In this document: in pieces, positions 8,449 to 16,855 of the stretch
Numbering within the stretch: the stretch's first letter is position 1
Layout: each line of letters begins with the position of its first letter
Origin: Lachnospiraceae bacterium
GTDB taxonomy: Bacteria > Bacillota > Clostridia > Lachnospirales > Lachnospiraceae
Assembly (NCBI GenBank): GCA_017558865.1
Contig: JAFYTM010000131.1
Span: 1-58,457 of the forward strand
Length of the DNA stretch: 58,457 bases
Direction: 5' to 3'
Made by a program: the position numbers and the translations under genes
Notes under the pieces: generated by a model
The model's database searches: none
Told to the model about the DNA's origin: nothing
Seen by the model: only the letters and a program-made list of their open reading frames with translations

Positions 8449-9192
8449 ATGGATAGTCGTGTAAGCAAACGTTATCTGGAAGAAGTGTTGCCTTTTCTGA
8501 AAAAAATAGCCCCTGAGAGGCGGGAACAGTTTCTGACTTATTTTGAAAATGTACCTTCCTGGCTGGTGGAAAGCTTTGTTGTTGAAAAGATGGAAAAGGG
8601 GAGAACCTTTATAAGAGAAGGTGAGCCGGTTGATACGATTTATTTTATCTGTGATGGAATTATTAAGGCAACAGATTATCGGATCTATGGCATTTCTTTT
8701 GATTTCATGCTATTTACCAAAGTGTATGCTCATGGAGGCATGGAGATCATTATGGATGTTGAGAAATATATGACTTCCCTGCAGACAGTGACAGAATGTA
8801 CGGTATTAAAGATTCCAAAAGCACAGTTCAGCAGATGGCTGAAAACAGATATTCGGGCACTTCGGTATGAATCAAAGCTGATGGGAGAATATATGTTGGA
8901 ACAGGCAAGAATTGTGCGTGCATTTCTGTTTTTGCAGGGTTCTGACCGGCTGGCAATGCTGTTGAAAAATCGGTATGAAAAGTATGCAGTCAATGGAATT
9001 TTGCGGATGAACAGTGACAGAAAAGAATTGTCTGATTTTACCGGTTTGTGTATGAAGACGATCACAAGATCTGTCAAAAAGCTTAAGGAAGAAGGCTTTA
9101 TCAGTAAAGATGGCAATGATATTGTGATCAATCAGGAGCAGTATGGGTATTTAAAGGAAGAACTGGCACAGATTCTTTCAGATGATGAGTAG
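8449..9192 (+). CDS. Crp/Fnr-family transcriptional regulator
   Basis: A 247-residue regulator with an N-terminal cyclic-nucleotide-binding-type beta roll (about residues 35-130, [20 protein letters not shown]). A dimerisation helix follows, then a C-terminal winged helix-turn-helix (about 170-225, with [26 protein letters not shown]). The Cys cluster of oxygen-sensing FNR is absent. It lies inside the nucleoside operon, 25 bases after the hydrolase, so it probably controls this operon in response to a small-molecule effector. The effector and DNA site are unknown; the palindrome at 2438-2449 is one candidate site. The following gene's SD overlaps its stop region. Confidence 0.85.
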   Translation: MDSRVSKRYLEEVLPFLKKIAPERREQFLTYFENVPSWLVESFVVEKMEKGRTFIREGEPVDTIYFICDGIIKATDYRIYGISFDFMLFTKVYAHGGMEIIMDVEKYMTSLQTVTECTVLKIPKAQFSRWLKTDIRALRYESKLMGEYMLEQARIVRAFLFLQGSDRLAMLLKNRYEKYAVNGILRMNSDRKELSDFTGLCMKTITRSVKKLKEEGFISKDGNDIVINQEQYGYLKEELAQILSDDE

Positions 9193-9211
9193 AAATGAAG
9201 GGGGTAAAAAT

Positions 9212-9991
9212 ATGCAGAATTATTCAGGTGAAGTGGGATTGCAGTATCATTTACAGATCAGACCGGGGGATGTCGGACGTTATGTGATCCTGCCGGGAGA
9301 TCCGAAAAGATGTGCGAAGATTGCGAAGCATTTTGAGAATGCAGAGCTGGTGGCTGACAGCAGAGAATATGTGACTTATACAGGTTATCTGGATGGAGAA
9401 AAGGTCAGTGTAACATCGACGGGAATTGGTGGACCGTCTGCATCGATCGCCATCGAAGAACTGGTTCAGTGCGGTGCAGATACGTTTATTCGTGTGGGTA
9501 CATGCGGTGGAATTGATCTGGATGTAAAAGGCGGAGATGTTGTAGTCGCAACGGGTTCTGTCAGAATGGAAGGAACAAGCCGTGAATATGCTCCGATCGA
9601 ATATCCGGCAGTTTCGGATCTGGAAGTGGCAAATGCGTTGGTGCAGTCCTGTAAAGATCTGGGACAGAGCTATCATGCGGGCGTGGTACAGTCCAAAGAT
9701 GCATTTTTTGGTCAGCATGATCCGGAGAGAATGCCGGTCAGTTATGAATTGCTGAACAAATGGGAAGCATGGAAACGTATGGGCTGCAAAGCTTCTGAGA
9801 TGGAATCTGCAGCATTGTTTATTGCGGCGAGCCATCTGCGGGTAAGATGCGGTGCTGCTTTCCTGGTTATTGGCAATCAGGAAAGAAATGCAGCAGGAAT
9901 GGATAACCCGATCGTGCATGATACAGAAATAGCGATCAAAGTAACGGTAGAAGCAATTCGTAAACTGATTCAGGCAGATAGAGAAAAATAA
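9212..9991 (+). CDS. udp: uridine phosphorylase-like nucleoside phosphorylase
   Basis: A 259-residue member of the PNP/UDP (nucleoside phosphorylase-I) family that splits a nucleoside with phosphate into base and (deoxy)ribose-1-phosphate. It carries the phosphate-binding motif [10 protein letters not shown], the family segment [14 protein letters not shown], and [14 protein letters not shown], whose Met-Glu contacts ribose. The overall pattern is nearer uridine phosphorylase than PNP. The ATG at 9212 is preferred to an upstream ATG at 9182 because AAGGGGG sits 8 bases before it and the longer frame overlaps the regulator gene. Its ribose-1-phosphate product is the substrate of the next gene, deoB. 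Purine specificity remains possible. Confidence 0.8.
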   Translation: MQNYSGEVGLQYHLQIRPGDVGRYVILPGDPKRCAKIAKHFENAELVADSREYVTYTGYLDGEKVSVTSTGIGGPSASIAIEELVQCGADTFIRVGTCGGIDLDVKGGDVVVATGSVRMEGTSREYAPIEYPAVSDLEVANALVQSCKDLGQSYHAGVVQSKDAFFGQHDPERMPVSYELLNKWEAWKRMGCKASEMESAALFIAASHLRVRCGAAFLVIGNQERNAAGMDNPIVHDTEIAIKVTVEAIRKLIQADREK

Positions 9992-10008
9992 ATTCAGGTG
10001 GGATGTCA

Positions 10009-11205
10009 ATGAGCAAAAAAAAATATAACAGAATATTTACGATCGTCATTGATTCTCTTGGGGTGGGTGCGTTGAATGACGCACCTGCCTATGGAGATTC
10101 CGGAACAGATACTCTTGGACATATTTCTCAGAATGTGGATGCTTTTCAGATTCCAAATCTGCAGAAGCTGGGGATGGCGAATCTGCATCCGTTAAAACAG
10201 GTATCCCCGATAGACAGACCGATGGGATATTATACGAAGCTCCGTGAAGCAAGTACCGGAAAAGATACAATGACCGGACACTGGGAGATGATGGGACTTC
10301 ATATTACCAAACCATTTAAAACTTTTACAGAGAATGGATTTCCACAGGAGCTTCTGGATGAATTGTCCAAAAGAACTGGTCGTGTGATCATCGGCAACAA
10401 GAGTGCCAGCGGTACAGAGATTCTGGAGGAACTGGCAGAAGAGGAGATTGCGACCGGTCATATGATCGTCTATACTTCCGCAGACTCTGTTCTGCAGATC
10501 TGTGGTAATGAAGAAACCTTTGGACTGGAGGAACTGTACCGCTGCTGTGAGATCGCAAGAGAGATCACAATGAAGGATGAATGGAAGGTCGGCCGTGTGA
10601 TTGCAAGACCTTATGTTGGAAAGAAAAAAGGTGAGTTTGCAAGAACCAGCAACCGTCATGATTATGCGCTGAAACCATATGGAAAAACAGCACTGGATGC
10701 ATTAAAAGCGGCTGGTTATGATGTGATATCCGTAGGAAAGATCTACGATATTTTTGACGGAGAGGGTCTCACAGAATCCAATAAATCAAAAAGCTCTGTA
10801 CATGGTATGGAGCAGACGATTGAGATTGCGAAAAGAGATTTCAATGGTCTTTGCTATGTGAATCTGGTGGATTTTGATGCACTGTGGGGACATCGCCGGA
10901 ATGTAGCGGGATATGCTGCGGAGCTGGAACGGTTTGATGCAAAGCTTGGGGAACTGTTGAAGCTTATGAAAGAGGATGATCTTTTGCTCATCACTGCAGA
11001 CCACGGAAACGATCCAACGCATACAGGTACGGATCATACAAGGGAAATGGTTCCGTTCCTTGTTTACTCTCCATCCATGCAGGAATGTGGAAGGCTGGAA
11101 GATATGGATACATTTGCTGTTGTTGGAGCAACAATTGCAGATAATTTTGATGTAAAGATGCCGGAGGGCACGATTGGAAATTCTGTTCTGGATCGCCTGG
11201 TATAG
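10009..11205 (+). CDS. deoB: phosphopentomutase
   Basis: DeoB interconverts (deoxy)ribose-1-phosphate and -5-phosphate, linking nucleoside phosphorolysis to central metabolism. This 398-residue protein begins with the metal-binding [19 protein letters not shown] motif. It contains [14 protein letters not shown], with the Thr expected to carry the phosphoryl group, and the later metal ligands in [12 protein letters not shown] and [19 protein letters not shown]. These are all hallmarks of the alkaline-phosphatase-superfamily mutases. The ATG at 10009 is chosen over 10003 because AGGTGGG ends at 10002. It follows the phosphorylase by 17 bases and precedes cdd by 15. Confidence 0.95.
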   Translation: MSKKKYNRIFTIVIDSLGVGALNDAPAYGDSGTDTLGHISQNVDAFQIPNLQKLGMANLHPLKQVSPIDRPMGYYTKLREASTGKDTMTGHWEMMGLHITKPFKTFTENGFPQELLDELSKRTGRVIIGNKSASGTEILEELAEEEIATGHMIVYTSADSVLQICGNEETFGLEELYRCCEIAREITMKDEWKVGRVIARPYVGKKKGEFARTSNRHDYALKPYGKTALDALKAAGYDVISVGKIYDIFDGEGLTESNKSKSSVHGMEQTIEIAKRDFNGLCYVNLVDFDALWGHRRNVAGYAAELERFDAKLGELLKLMKEDDLLLITADHGNDPTHTGTDHTREMVPFLVYSPSMQECGRLEDMDTFAVVGATIADNFDVKMPEGTIGNSVLDRLV

Positions 11206-11220
11206 AAAGGGGAGCATGGG

Positions 11221-11634
11221 ATGACGAACGAAGAATTGATTCTGGAAGCAAAAAAAGCAAGAGAGCATGCCTATACACCCTATTCTCATTTTCGGGTAGG
11301 CGCAGCCCTTCTTACGAAAAGTGGAAAATTGTACCATGGCTGTAATATTGAAAATGCTGCCTACACGCCGACCAACTGTGCAGAGCGAACGGCGTTTTTC
11401 AAAGCAGTCTATGACGGAGAACGGGAGTTTGAAAAGATTGCGATTGTCGGCGGTGCAGAAGGGTCAGATGCGGACGAACTGTGTGCTCCATGCGGAGTCT
11501 GCCGACAGGTGATGATGGAATTCTGTCATCCAGAGACGTTTCAGATTATATTGACAGATGGAAAAGACAGATGTGTACAGTTTGCTTTAAAGGAACTGAT
11601 GCCGTACGGGTTTGGTCCGGAGAATCTGAGCTGA
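11221..11634 (+). CDS. cdd: cytidine deaminase
   Basis: Cdd deaminates cytidine and deoxycytidine to uridine and deoxyuridine, supplying the phosphorylase earlier in the operon. This 137-residue protein has the zinc site in CAERTAF (Cys ligand and catalytic Glu) and PCGVCRQ (two Cys ligands), giving the three-Cys form typical of tetrameric bacterial enzymes. HGCNIENAAYTPTNC forms the substrate pocket. It is the last gene of the nucleoside operon, with GAAAGGGG before its ATG and a strong bidirectional terminator after its stop. Confidence 0.95.
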   Translation: MTNEELILEAKKAREHAYTPYSHFRVGAALLTKSGKLYHGCNIENAAYTPTNCAERTAFFKAVYDGEREFEKIAIVGGAEGSDADELCAPCGVCRQVMMEFCHPETFQIILTDGKDRCVQFALKELMPYGFGPENLS

Positions 11635-11650
11635 CTATTTTATGAAAAAG

Positions 11651-11695
11651 AAAGACCGCAAAATTGTAAAACCATGACAATTTTGCGGTCTTTTT
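11651..11695. terminator. bidirectional terminator between cdd and the Lon-like ATPase
   Basis: AAAGACCGCAAAATTGT pairs perfectly over 17 bp with ACAATTTTGCGGTCTTT across a 9-base loop, with T-rich sequence on both sides. It serves cdd on the plus strand and the convergent gene ending at 11696. Confidence 0.9.
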
Positions 11696-13180
11696 CTATG
11701 CAAGCAGTTCCTTTACCATCTCAGCGTCATATACAACACTGTTTACATGATCGACCTCGATTCGATACAGTGCATGTGCAGCAATGTGTTCTGCTGCCTG
11801 TTCCAGGTCACGGATACCGGTCGTGTGTTCATATTTTTGAATGACAGCGTCCAGTGCTTCCGGGGTGATGACACATTCTTCTTCTCTGAGGCTCATACGC
11901 TTCAATACTTTTGGCAAAGCGAAGCGGGAGAAGATGATCTTCTTTTCTTCTGGTGTGTAGTCCGGGATGTCAATGACTGCGAAGCGGGACATCAGGGGTG
12001 CGCTGATCTTGTCCTTATCATTGGCAGTGGCAATCGGATAGACTCCTACCGTCGGAACCATACATTCCATGTAGTTGTCTGTGAAACCAAGGTTATCCAG
12101 CAGAGTCAGAAGTACATCGGCGGGGTTGCCGTTGCCCTTTCCAGAAGAAGCCTTGTCAAGCTCATTGATGATGAAGACCAGATTGGATTCTCCTGCCATG
12201 GAAAATGCTTCCATGATGATTCCGGGCTTTGCGTTGGAATAGATACGGGAGCTTCCGGTCAGCTGCTCCGGGTCATTGATGGAACTCATATCCAGCGTTG
12301 TCCACGGAAGCTTTAAAATGCGGGCTACCGCATAGGCGATCTGGGATTTGCCGGTGCCGGCAGGTCCTGCCAGCAAAAGACCGTATGCCGGGAGTGTATG
12401 GGTACGGTTGATCTGGATGATCGTCTCCATGATACGCTGTTTTACCCGTTCCATTCCGTACAGCTCTTCGTCCAGGATACGGCGGGCTTCCTTTGGGTCT
12501 ATGGATTCAAAATAATGATGTTTCCACTGGATGTTCATCATAATAGACAGCGCGCGCTGTGCATGACGGCGTTCTTCCTGTGTGACCTCGTGGGAGCGTG
12601 CTACGGCGAGATTCCTGCGTGCCCACAGACGGATATTGTCCGGCAAAGTTCTGCCGGCACAGGTCATAAAATCGGTGATGCTCTGCAGACTGGTAAGCTT
12701 CATGTCATCGCCGGTCTCATCCTGTTCTTCGTCTTCATTGATCTCTTCTGGTGAGGAGCTTGCCAGAAGACGTTCGATCATAAACTGCAGAAAACCGTCT
12801 TCCGCAGACAGTCGGGTGTCCCCTCCAAATGCAATTTCCCGGATTTTATAGACAGCATAGCCGTCTTCCTGGTTCTGTCCGGACAGACGGACATTAATAT
12901 GGTTCTCTCCAAGCCATTTTAAAAGGCTTACAAAACGGGAATCAATCTTTAAAATGTCGGCGCTGATCACACCGTTTTCCTCTTTGAATTCAAAAGAGGT
13001 ACGTTTGATCGGATTGGTGAACATGCCGCAGGAATGATGTTTCCATTGTCTTTGGCGGTTGTCCAGGATCAGGATCGGTTTTTTCGGAGATGGAGTTGCT
13101 TCATTGGATTGGAACGTGGTGTATGTACATTCTGATGGATGTTTATCAGATGGTGCACTTGTAAAATCATATACTGGCAT
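11696..13180 (-). CDS. Lon-like AAA+ ATPase lacking a protease domain
   Basis: A 494-residue protein. Residues about 236-494 match the Lon AAA+ module: LDEELYGMERVKQRI, Walker A GPAGTGKS (272-279), sensor 1 Asn in IATANDKD, an SRF arginine (399), and GIRDLEQ as sensor 2. The Walker B reads VFIINELDK, with Asn339 where Lon has Asp, so hydrolysis may be weakened or altered. The chain ends where the Ser-Lys protease domain would begin. The first ~230 residues are not the Lon substrate-binding domain and include an acidic stretch at 145-160. AAGGAG lies 8 bases before the ATG. It is divergent from the HipA-like kinase gene. Inference: a remodelling ATPase, not a protease. Confidence 0.72.
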   Translation of the reverse strand: MPVYDFTSAPSDKHPSECTYTTFQSNEATPSPKKPILILDNRQRQWKHHSCGMFTNPIKRTSFEFKEENGVISADILKIDSRFVSLLKWLGENHINVRLSGQNQEDGYAVYKIREIAFGGDTRLSAEDGFLQFMIERLLASSSPEEINEDEEQDETGDDMKLTSLQSITDFMTCAGRTLPDNIRLWARRNLAVARSHEVTQEERRHAQRALSIMMNIQWKHHYFESIDPKEARRILDEELYGMERVKQRIMETIIQINRTHTLPAYGLLLAGPAGTGKSQIAYAVARILKLPWTTLDMSSINDPEQLTGSSRIYSNAKPGIIMEAFSMAGESNLVFIINELDKASSGKGNGNPADVLLTLLDNLGFTDNYMECMVPTVGVYPIATANDKDKISAPLMSRFAVIDIPDYTPEEKKIIFSRFALPKVLKRMSLREEECVITPEALDAVIQKYEHTTGIRDLEQAAEHIAAHALYRIEVDHVNSVVYDAEMVKELLA

Positions 13181-13218
13181 AATCAGTACTCCTTTGTCGA
13201 ATTTAAAAGATTGTGCCT

Positions 13219-13247
13219 ATCATACCATACTTTCTCTGAAATGGGAA
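13219..13247 (-). promoter_or_regulatory. promoter of the Lon-like ATPase gene
   Basis: Read on the minus strand, TTCCCA (13247-13242) is followed 17 bases later by TATGAT (13224-13219), with an upstream TGG giving an extended -10. Confidence 0.5.
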
Positions 13248-13248
13248 C

Positions 13249-13277
13249 TTGTGTTTTTCTTTCGGCAACATTATAAT
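13249..13277 (+). promoter_or_regulatory. promoter of the HipA-like kinase gene
   Basis: TTGTGT and a perfect TATAAT (13272-13277) are separated by 17 bases. The promoter is divergent from, and just downstream of, the minus-strand promoter, so both genes share this 127-base control region. Confidence 0.55.
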
Positions 13278-13307
13278 CAATATAAAACGGGACAGGTGGC
13301 GCGGAGA

Positions 13308-14390
13308 ATGTATTCTTGGAAACAGTATCACATTATGCATGGACGGGATAAGGTTGCAGAGATTCAGAAAAATGGTCTTTGCAGGATTTATATACAGAAG
13401 AAGATGCCGTATAATCTCTATCTGGAAGAGGGGGATGATCTGGATACCAGAGTACAGAATCTGGATAATTTTTATTACTGGTGTGCATCCAGGCTGTTGA
13501 CCCTTGACCGTATCTATGCAAAAGAGATACTGAACAGTATCGGTGCAGGACAGGCGAATACTGACCGGCAGAGGGCGATGACGGCATTGTCCTATCACTG
13601 TCTATCTCTACGGGATATTTACTGGACAGAAGAAGGAGAGCGGCAGGATTTCTCTCAGATCAATCTGTATGAAAATCATCTGTCAGATGCATTTGTGGAT
13701 GTTTCGCTAAGAGGAAAACAGATGACGATTCAGAACAGTCATCTGATCGCAGATGATCTGGCGACACATGGATGCTACCCCAAAGCCTGGATTCGCAGAG
13801 AAGGGACTTTTTATCTTCTCAAGGATGGAGGAAAAGAACTGGTGCAGGCAGAGCTACTGGCAAGTAAAATCTGTCAGTGCTTTCGATGTCGTCAGGTTAT
13901 TTACGAAGAGGGAGAATATGATGGGCAGCCGGTATCGGTCAGCAGGATTATTACCTCCCTGGAAAAAAGCATCGTGCCGATGGAGTACTTTATGATCTAT
14001 GCGGCCAATGAGGAGATAGACTGGATGCAGTATGTTCTGGAATTGGATGCATACTCCTACCACATGATGAACATTCTGGATTATCTGATTGGAAATACCG
14101 ACCGTCACTGGGGGAACTGGGGACTGCTGGTGGATAATCAGACCAATGTTCCGGTACGTCTGTATGACCTGATGGATTTTAACAAGGCGTTTCAGGCATA
14201 CGATACGACAGATGGTGCGAACTGTCTGACCACACAGCGGAAGATGACCCAGCGGGAAGCCGCAGTGGAAGGCGTAAAAGCGGTAGGACTGAATCAGCTT
14301 CGGGAGATACCGGAGGTTTGGTTTGAAGCTCCTGATCTATGGGGGATGTTTTGCAAGAGGATGGAGATATTAAAGAGTCATCAGCTTTAA
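13308..14390 (+). CDS. HipA-like kinase-fold protein
   Basis: A 360-residue protein with the catalytic signature of the HipA/PI3K-like kinase superfamily. NTDRHWGNWG (Asp265, His267, Asn270) is the catalytic loop and LMDFNKAF (Asp290) the metal-binding DFN. WIRREGTFYLLKDGG near residue 165 looks like the ATP-lysine strand. The first ~150 residues are unlike HipA, and no HipB antitoxin gene lies beside it. The open frame extends upstream to 13059, but that would cover the neighbour's start and both promoters, so ATG 13308 (AGGTGG 9 bases upstream) is used. Its end nears the GGDEF gene. Whether it phosphorylates proteins cannot be told. Confidence 0.68.
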   Translation: MYSWKQYHIMHGRDKVAEIQKNGLCRIYIQKKMPYNLYLEEGDDLDTRVQNLDNFYYWCASRLLTLDRIYAKEILNSIGAGQANTDRQRAMTALSYHCLSLRDIYWTEEGERQDFSQINLYENHLSDAFVDVSLRGKQMTIQNSHLIADDLATHGCYPKAWIRREGTFYLLKDGGKELVQAELLASKICQCFRCRQVIYEEGEYDGQPVSVSRIITSLEKSIVPMEYFMIYAANEEIDWMQYVLELDAYSYHMMNILDYLIGNTDRHWGNWGLLVDNQTNVPVRLYDLMDFNKAFQAYDTTDGANCLTTQRKMTQREAAVEGVKAVGLNQLREIPEVWFEAPDLWGMFCKRMEILKSHQL

Positions 14391-14425
14391 TGTTTTTTAC
14401 AAAAAGAGTTATAGGGGAATTGCAT

Positions 14426-15322
14426 ATGAAAATGGAAGAACTTTATCTGGATATTATTAACAATCTGCGGGATGGAATCTATTTTGTAGATAAGGAGCGG
14501 AAAATACTTTTCTGGAATCAGGCCGCACAGAATATTACTGGTTATTCTGCAGAAGAGATGATTGGGAAGCAGTGTCCAAGTTCCACATTGAACCATATCG
14601 ATGAACAGGGAAGACCGTTGTGCAGTGTAGGATGTCCGCTTTATGCAACACTTGCAGATGGGGAACAGCGTCAGGCAAGAGTGCTGGTGCGTCATAAGGA
14701 TGGCTATCGAATTCCAATTCATGTGAATATCTTTCCGATGCGGCAGAATGGGGAGATCATTGGCGCAGTAGAGGTGTTTACCCAGGATTCTCCGACGGTC
14801 TATGAAGATGATCTGGTGGAGCATCTGTACGATATTGCCATGCATGATACACTTACAAAGCTTCCGAATCGTCGGTATCTGGAAAGTTTTCTGAAATATA
14901 AAATGGAAGAATTTGAACGCTTTGGGAAGTCGTTTGCTGTATTATTTGCGGATATCGACAATTTCAGCCGCTTTAATAATGAGTATGGCCATGATACAGG
15001 TGATGCGGTGCTGAAAAATATTGCAGCAAGTATCAAGCGCAGTATGCGCCGAAATGATCTCGTGGGCCGTTGGGGCGGAGAAGAATATGTAGGTGTCTAC
15101 TCTGTGGCGAATGCGGCAGATATCGCGATCATTGGTGAAAAATTCAGACGGCTGGTGGAGACGACAGAAGTTGCATGTAAGGAAGGTGCATTGAAAGTAT
15201 CTGTCTCTGTAGGAATCACGGTCGTACGTAAAGGGGACACGATGGATACACTGGTGGATCGGGCAGATTCATTGATGTATCAGAGTAAGTCGAATGGAAA
15301 AAACAGAGTTACCTGTGATTAA
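14426..15322 (+). CDS. PAS-GGDEF diguanylate cyclase
   Basis: This 298-residue cytoplasmic protein has an N-terminal PAS sensor (about 1-125) and a C-terminal GGDEF domain (about 135-298) that makes cyclic di-GMP from two GTP. The active site reads RWGGEEY (Gly217-Tyr221), an accepted GGEEF-type variant. DIDNFSRFNNEYGHDTGD supplies the metal and guanine contacts, so activity is expected. The PAS domain has cysteines at 50, 66 and 70 in a Cxx-DEQGRPLCSVGCPL pattern known from many sensor cyclases and possibly redox- or metal-responsive. The ATG at 14426 (AGGGGA 7 bases before) is preferred to 14339, which lies inside the kinase gene. Confidence 0.88.
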   Translation: MKMEELYLDIINNLRDGIYFVDKERKILFWNQAAQNITGYSAEEMIGKQCPSSTLNHIDEQGRPLCSVGCPLYATLADGEQRQARVLVRHKDGYRIPIHVNIFPMRQNGEIIGAVEVFTQDSPTVYEDDLVEHLYDIAMHDTLTKLPNRRYLESFLKYKMEEFERFGKSFAVLFADIDNFSRFNNEYGHDTGDAVLKNIAASIKRSMRRNDLVGRWGGEEYVGVYSVANAADIAIIGEKFRRLVETTEVACKEGALKVSVSVGITVVRKGDTMDTLVDRADSLMYQSKSNGKNRVTCD

Positions 15323-15333
15323 ATAAAGAAATA

Positions 15334-15342
15334 TGTTATACT
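15334..15342 (+). promoter_or_regulatory. extended -10 promoter of the murE cluster
   Basis: TGTTATACT is an extended -10 (TG-n-TATACT). It is followed by a small TCGCA/TGCGA hairpin and the AAGGAGG of murE. No convincing -35 is present. Confidence 0.5.
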
Positions 15343-15385
15343 AAGAAAGTATGGCATTTCGCAGACTGCGAGAAGGAGGACTGCA

Positions 15386-16855
15386 ATGAAGAAAATAACA
15401 GATTTACTGAAGAATTTAGATTACAAAATCGTGAATGGAACACTGGAAGGTGAGATCAGCGAACTGGTCTATGATTCCAGAAAGGTGACAATAGACAGCA
15501 TGTTTGTCTGTATCAAGGGTGCGGCATACGACAGCCATGAGCATGTGGATGAGATCGCGTCAAAAGGTGCGAAGGTCATCGTGGCGGAGCGTCAGGTGGA
15601 GGTGCCGGATGATGTGACGCTTCTTTTAGTGGAGGACACAAGATATGCGCTGGCACTTTTGTCTGCGGCATATTTTGATCATCCGGCAGAAAAGATGAAG
15701 GTGATCGGTATCACCGGAACAAAAGGAAAGACAACGACCACATTTATGGTCAGAGAGATTCTGCAGCATGCAGGATATAAAGTGGGACTGATCGGTACGA
15801 TCGAGACGATCATTGGAGAAAAGCGTATCCCGGCAGCGAATACGACACCGGAGTCTTATCTGGTTCAGCAGTATTTTGCAGAGATGGTGGAAGCGGGCTG
15901 CGATGTCTGTGTCATGGAGGTGTCTTCTCAGGGATTGATGATGCACCGGACGGCAGGGATTCCGTTTGAGATTGGTATCTTTACGAATCTGGCACCGGAT
16001 CATATTGGACCGAATGAGCATGCATCTTTTGAAGAATATGCAGAATGCAAAGGCATGCTGTTTCGTCAGTGCAGGATTGGTATTGCCAATATCGACGATG
16101 AGCATTTTGGCATGGTGCTGAACAATTATACTTGTGAGCTGGAGACGATCGGATTCTCAGAAAAGGCGGATTACTGTGCATCGAATGTGGAACTGATCGG
16201 CAGACCGGGATATCTTGGTGTGAAGTATCATGTATCCGGAAAACTGGAGATGGATGTGGAAATCGATGTTCCGGGCAAATTCAGTGTGTATAATTCTCTG
16301 GTTGCGATCGCAGTATGTGAACACTTTAACGTATCAGAGACGGATCTGAAAGAAGCTTTGAAGGTAGTGAAGACCAAGGGTCGTATTGAGATGGTGAAGG
16401 TGTCGGATGATTTTATTCTGATGATTGACTATGCACACAATGCCATGAGTCTGCAGAGTCTTCTGGAGACTCTGAAAGAATATCATCCGGAGCGTCTGGT
16501 CTGTGTTTTTGGCTGCGGCGGTAACCGTTCCAAGCTGAGACGGTATGAGATGGGAGAGGTATCCGGTAATCTGGCAGACCTGACGGTTATCACTTCGGAT
16601 AATCCAAGATTCGAAGAACCGCAGGCAATCATTGATGATATCAAGACCGGTATGGCGAAGACCAGCGGAAAATATGTAGAGATTATTGACCGCAAAGAAG
16701 CGATTCGCTATGTGATCGAGCATGGACAGAAAGGTGATGTTATCGTTCTGGCAGGAAAGGGTCACGAGGATTATCAGGAGATCAAAGGACAGAAGTATCC
16801 GATGGATGAGCGTGTCCTGATTCAGGAAGTATTGGAAGAACTGGGAAGAAAGTAA
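15386..16855 (+). CDS. murE: UDP-MurNAc-tripeptide synthetase (meso-DAP adding)
   Basis: MurE ligates the third amino acid of the peptidoglycan stem peptide in the cytoplasm. This 489-residue protein has the Mur-ligase P-loop GITGTKGKTTTT, the central EVSSQGL and IFTNLAPDHIGPNEH segments, and the C-terminal DNPR motif at residues 405-408, which marks meso-diaminopimelate rather than lysine specificity. It heads a long housekeeping run. Its stop (TAA) overlaps the priA start by one base, so the two are coupled. AGAAGGAGG precedes the ATG. Confidence 0.93.
   Translation: MKKITDLLKNLDYKIVNGTLEGEISELVYDSRKVTIDSMFVCIKGAAYDSHEHVDEIASKGAKVIVAERQVEVPDDVTLLLVEDTRYALALLSAAYFDHPAEKMKVIGITGTKGKTTTTFMVREILQHAGYKVGLIGTIETIIGEKRIPAANTTPESYLVQQYFAEMVEAGCDVCVMEVSSQGLMMHRTAGIPFEIGIFTNLAPDHIGPNEHASFEEYAECKGMLFRQCRIGIANIDDEHFGMVLNNYTCELETIGFSEKADYCASNVELIGRPGYLGVKYHVSGKLEMDVEIDVPGKFSVYNSLVAIAVCEHFNVSETDLKEALKVVKTKGRIEMVKVSDDFILMIDYAHNAMSLQSLLETLKEYHPERLVCVFGCGGNRSKLRRYEMGEVSGNLADLTVITSDNPRFEEPQAIIDDIKTGMAKTSGKYVEIIDRKEAIRYVIEHGQKGDVIVLAGKGHEDYQEIKGQKYPMDERVLIQEVLEELGRK

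Noticed and set aside
7455..8468. 337-codon minus-strand frame opposite the nucleoside hydrolase
   Set aside because: Antisense shadow with Cys/His/Ser/Ile-rich nonsense composition; the plus-strand gene is unmistakable.
13059..13307. N-terminal extension of the HipA-like kinase
   Set aside because: It would overlap the start of the divergent ATPase gene and both promoters. ATG 13308 has a proper SD.
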